From an uncultured Gammaproteobacteria bacterium (lineage in GTDB: Bacteria > Pseudomonadota > Gammaproteobacteria > Steroidobacterales > Woeseiaceae): 7,332 bases of DNA. The translations under genes were made by a program, and so were the position numbers. Of this stretch, positions 6,023-7,332 are shown in pieces. Every line of letters starts with the position of its first letter. The first letter of the stretch is position 1. The stretch is taken from positions 1-7,332 of the forward strand of contig CALKYK010000284.1 of assembly GCA_938003715.1 (NCBI GenBank), written 5' to 3'. A model generated the notes under the pieces. The model saw only the letters and a program-made list of their open reading frames with translations, searched no databases and was not told the DNA's origin.

Positions 6023-6466
6023 CTACGGGTCGCCCTTGAGCTCGACCGTGTTGCCCTCCGGGTCCTCGATGTAGATCGACGGGCCGGTACCGGTGGCGCC
6101 GTAGCGGTCGTCGGCATCAGGCACGCTCACGCCATGGCGTTCGAGGTGAGCCCGAATTGCTGCCTCGTTCCACGGCTGAACCAGCACGCAGAAATGGTCC
6201 ATGTTGGCGCGCGCCTGGTCGGCCGGGTGCTCGCGCTGCCGGCCGATCGGGCCCTTCGTGTCGACGAGGTCGATCAGCGACCGGCCGGCGCGCAGCTGCG
6301 CGAGACCCGCATCGCCCGGACCTTTCTCGAGCCGGCAGCCCAGAACGTCGGCATAAAAGCGGACCATCGCGTCGAGATCGTTCACGCGAATCACGACGTG
6401 ATCGATCAGTCGTATGTTGATCGGGTTTGCGCTCGTATCCGTCACGGTTATCGTCGCCGGTCGCAA
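6023..6466 (-). CDS. VOC-superfamily protein (glyoxalase/dioxygenase-like fold)
   Basis: A single-unit vicinal-oxygen-chelate protein of up to 147 residues made of two beta-alpha-beta-beta-beta modules. Module one begins with IDHVVIRVNDLDAMVRFYADVLGC (residues 21-44) and module two near ANMDHFCVLV. The likely metal ligands are His23, His91 and Glu142 (in NTVELKG), the usual triad of the family. LIDLVD (64-69) and the closing IEDPEGNTVELKG (130-145) are typical. Substrates in this family vary widely (methylglyoxal, aromatic diols, antibiotics), so none is assigned. The start is uncertain: TTG at 6464-6466 is the longest, while GTG at 6443-6445 would give a tighter N-terminus; neither has a good ribosome site. 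It lies 43 bp after the lipoprotein stop and 5 bp before the serine hydrolase, so the three may form one transcript. Confidence 0.9.
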   Translation of the reverse strand: MRPATITVTDTSANPINIRLIDHVVIRVNDLDAMVRFYADVLGCRLEKGPGDAGLAQLRAGRSLIDLVDTKGPIGRQREHPADQARANMDHFCVLVQPWNEAAIRAHLERHGVSVPDADDRYGATGTGPSIYIEDPEGNTVELKGDP

Positions 6467-6509
6467 CCGACGACGACATATTACACGGTGATCACGCGAC
6501 CGCCCGTCC

Positions 6510-6941
6510 CTAGAACGTCATGTCCGGATAATAACCGCCGCCCGCCGCCTCGATCGCCGCCGCAACCAGGACTACTGCGCCAACGACGACCAGAGCGATT
6601 AATCCCGCGCGCTTGCCGTCAACCTCCGTTGCCTGCTTTTCGATGAAGCGAATCTCTTCAAACGGGATTTCGATGCCGTTGCCATACAGTCCCCAGGCAT
6701 TGACCGCGGTCACGCGAAAATCGAATCGCTCGCCGTCCGACTTGTAGACGCGGACCGTATCGCCCGGGGCAACGTCGACCGCCTGCGGTGCAGCCGGATC
6801 GAATGGCAGTGGCGTCATGTTGGTCGCACAACCGGTCAGGACCAGCGCCAGCGCGCAGAGGCACGGTAAAAGGGCCTTTCTGTCGGCCAGCCGCTGCCTC
6901 GAGGGCAAGCGGGGCCGATACTCAATCGGTCTCGATTTCAT
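6510..6941 (-). CDS. Outer-membrane-type lipoprotein with a C-terminal membrane segment, function unknown
   Basis: A 143-residue predicted lipoprotein. A long basic N-region is followed by the hydrophobic core LLPCLCALALVL and the lipobox LTGC, with Cys38 as the lipidated residue. The next residues are Ala-Thr, not Asp, which by the Lol rule favours the outer membrane. The mature chain has a small beta-rich segment, PGDTVRVYKSDGERFDFRV (about 59-77) then GNGIEIPFEEIRFIEK (87-102), resembling the SH3-like unit of several small proteobacterial lipoproteins (recalled, not searched). Residues 113-130 (GLIALVVVGAVVLVAAAI) form a hydrophobic segment, followed by a Gly/Tyr tail. Combined lipid anchor and hydrophobic helix is somewhat unusual. 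The start is well supported: GGAGG lies 8 nt before the ATG at 6939-6941. It heads the minus-strand run and is divergent from the gene beginning at 7163. Confidence 0.87.
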   Translation of the reverse strand: MKSRPIEYRPRLPSRQRLADRKALLPCLCALALVLTGCATNMTPLPFDPAAPQAVDVAPGDTVRVYKSDGERFDFRVTAVNAWGLYGNGIEIPFEEIRFIEKQATEVDGKRAGLIALVVVGAVVLVAAAIEAAGGGYYPDMTF

Positions 6942-7162
6942 CTGTCTATCCTCCCGACGAACCGAAATTGCGCCGCGGCAGGTAGCCGGGCGATTACAGG
7001 CTAATCGTCACCCCGCGGGAACAAATGTCGACCAGCCGATTTATCGCCGACGGAGCGCTGAGGAATTCGCAATGGGTTTCGGGAGGCGTGAAACTACGAG
7101 TGGGCATCTTGGTCGTATTGAGGCGTGCGAATTCGACCGGATGCGGTCGTTGCGGGGGAAAG
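6942..7162. promoter_or_regulatory. Intergenic region between divergent exported-protein genes
   Basis: About 220 bp separate the lipoprotein start from the hydrolase start at 7163. It should contain promoters for both directions. I found ribosome sites at each edge (GGAGG for the lipoprotein, GGGGGAAAG for the hydrolase) but no convincing promoter boxes, terminator or long repeat. A plus-strand ATG at 7025 is in frame with the hydrolase and the frame is open between them, so the left part could be coding if that start were used. Confidence 0.4.
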
Positions 7163-7332
7163 ATGCGGCAATCGTCAATGGCGATACTCATCACGTGCCT
7201 GGCGGCAGTCTGTCCGGCGGCAACCGTGGCGCAGGAAGCATCGGGCCAAGTGCCGGCCCGTATCGAGGCCTTCGTCACCGTCAGAGACGGCACCCGGCTT
7301 TTTTTCACACGCGGCGGCAGCGGCAGCGGCGG
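7163..7332 (+). CDS. Exported alpha/beta hydrolase, N-terminal fragment (cut by window edge)
   Basis: The first 56 codons are visible and the gene runs off the right edge. From the ATG at 7163-7165 the product begins with a signal peptide: MRQSSMAILITCLAAV, then a likely cleavage after PAATVA, before QEASG. The mature start RIEAFVTVRDGTRLFFTRG, followed by GSGSG, matches the opening of alpha/beta hydrolases of the proline iminopeptidase/haloperoxidase-like group (strand, then DGTRLFY-x-x-x-GSG, then usually the HG oxyanion motif, which lies outside the window). The ribosome site GGGGGAA sits just upstream. An in-frame ATG at 7025 would add 46 residues but would bury the signal peptide, so it is less likely. 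No catalytic residue is visible, so the family call rests on this N-terminal pattern. Confidence 0.72.
   Translation, partial: MRQSSMAILITCLAAVCPAATVAQEASGQVPARIEAFVTVRDGTRLFFTRGGSGSG

Noticed and set aside
7060..7135. Two GAATTC-containing repeats (AGGAATTCGC and GCGAATTCGA)
   Set aside because: Only 6-8 bp are shared, with no further symmetry or spacing that would suggest an operator.
6994..7308. Minus-strand frame of 104 codons at the right end
   Set aside because: It overlaps the plus-strand hydrolase start, which has a signal peptide, ribosome site and family motif; the minus frame has none of these.
1..7332. CRISPR array, transposon ends, phage or toxin-antitoxin genes
   Set aside because: No regularly spaced repeats, terminal inverted repeats, transposase or integrase motifs, or toxin-antitoxin pairs were seen on either strand.

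Overview
The window looks like chromosomal DNA of a GC-rich gammaproteobacterium. The main reason is the gene order pcnB-folK-(deoxynucleoside kinase)-panB-panC. The pcnB-folK-panB-panC order is a classic gammaproteobacterial housekeeping cluster, and a dGK/dCK-type kinase sits between folK and panB in some lineages. The species cannot be named from sequence alone.

Positions 1-3575 (all minus strand, transcribed right to left) hold this cluster: poly(A) polymerase (pcnB), the folate enzyme HPPK (folK), a deoxynucleoside kinase, ketopantoate hydroxymethyltransferase (panB), and the first 22 codons of pantothenate synthetase (panC), cut by the left edge. The genes are tightly packed: pcnB and folK overlap by 4 bp (ATGA), and folK to kinase is 10 bp. 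The most striking observation is in folK. The start that overlaps pcnB leads into the conserved HPPK N-terminus, but codon 10, where a Tyr would be expected just before VGLGSNL, is an amber TAG. Everything after it is intact.

Positions 3576-3816 hold a tRNA-Glu(CUC) gene on the plus strand. It has a near-ideal -10 box and a strong, probably bidirectional, intrinsic terminator. Its promoter lies back to back with the 5' end of pcnB.

Positions 3817-4925 hold two divergent genes that I do not recognise: a small secreted protein with two cysteines in its mature part (minus) and a 203-residue acidic, apparently cytoplasmic protein (plus). They share a short intergenic region of about 107 bp.

Positions 4926-7332 hold a minus-strand run of an outer-membrane-type lipoprotein, a VOC-fold (glyoxalase-like) protein and an exported serine beta-lactamase-family hydrolase. 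Divergent from the lipoprotein, the start of an exported alpha/beta hydrolase runs off the right edge. I see no mobile element, CRISPR array, phage gene or recognisable defence system. The folK amber codon and the unknown divergent pair are the items most worth checking.
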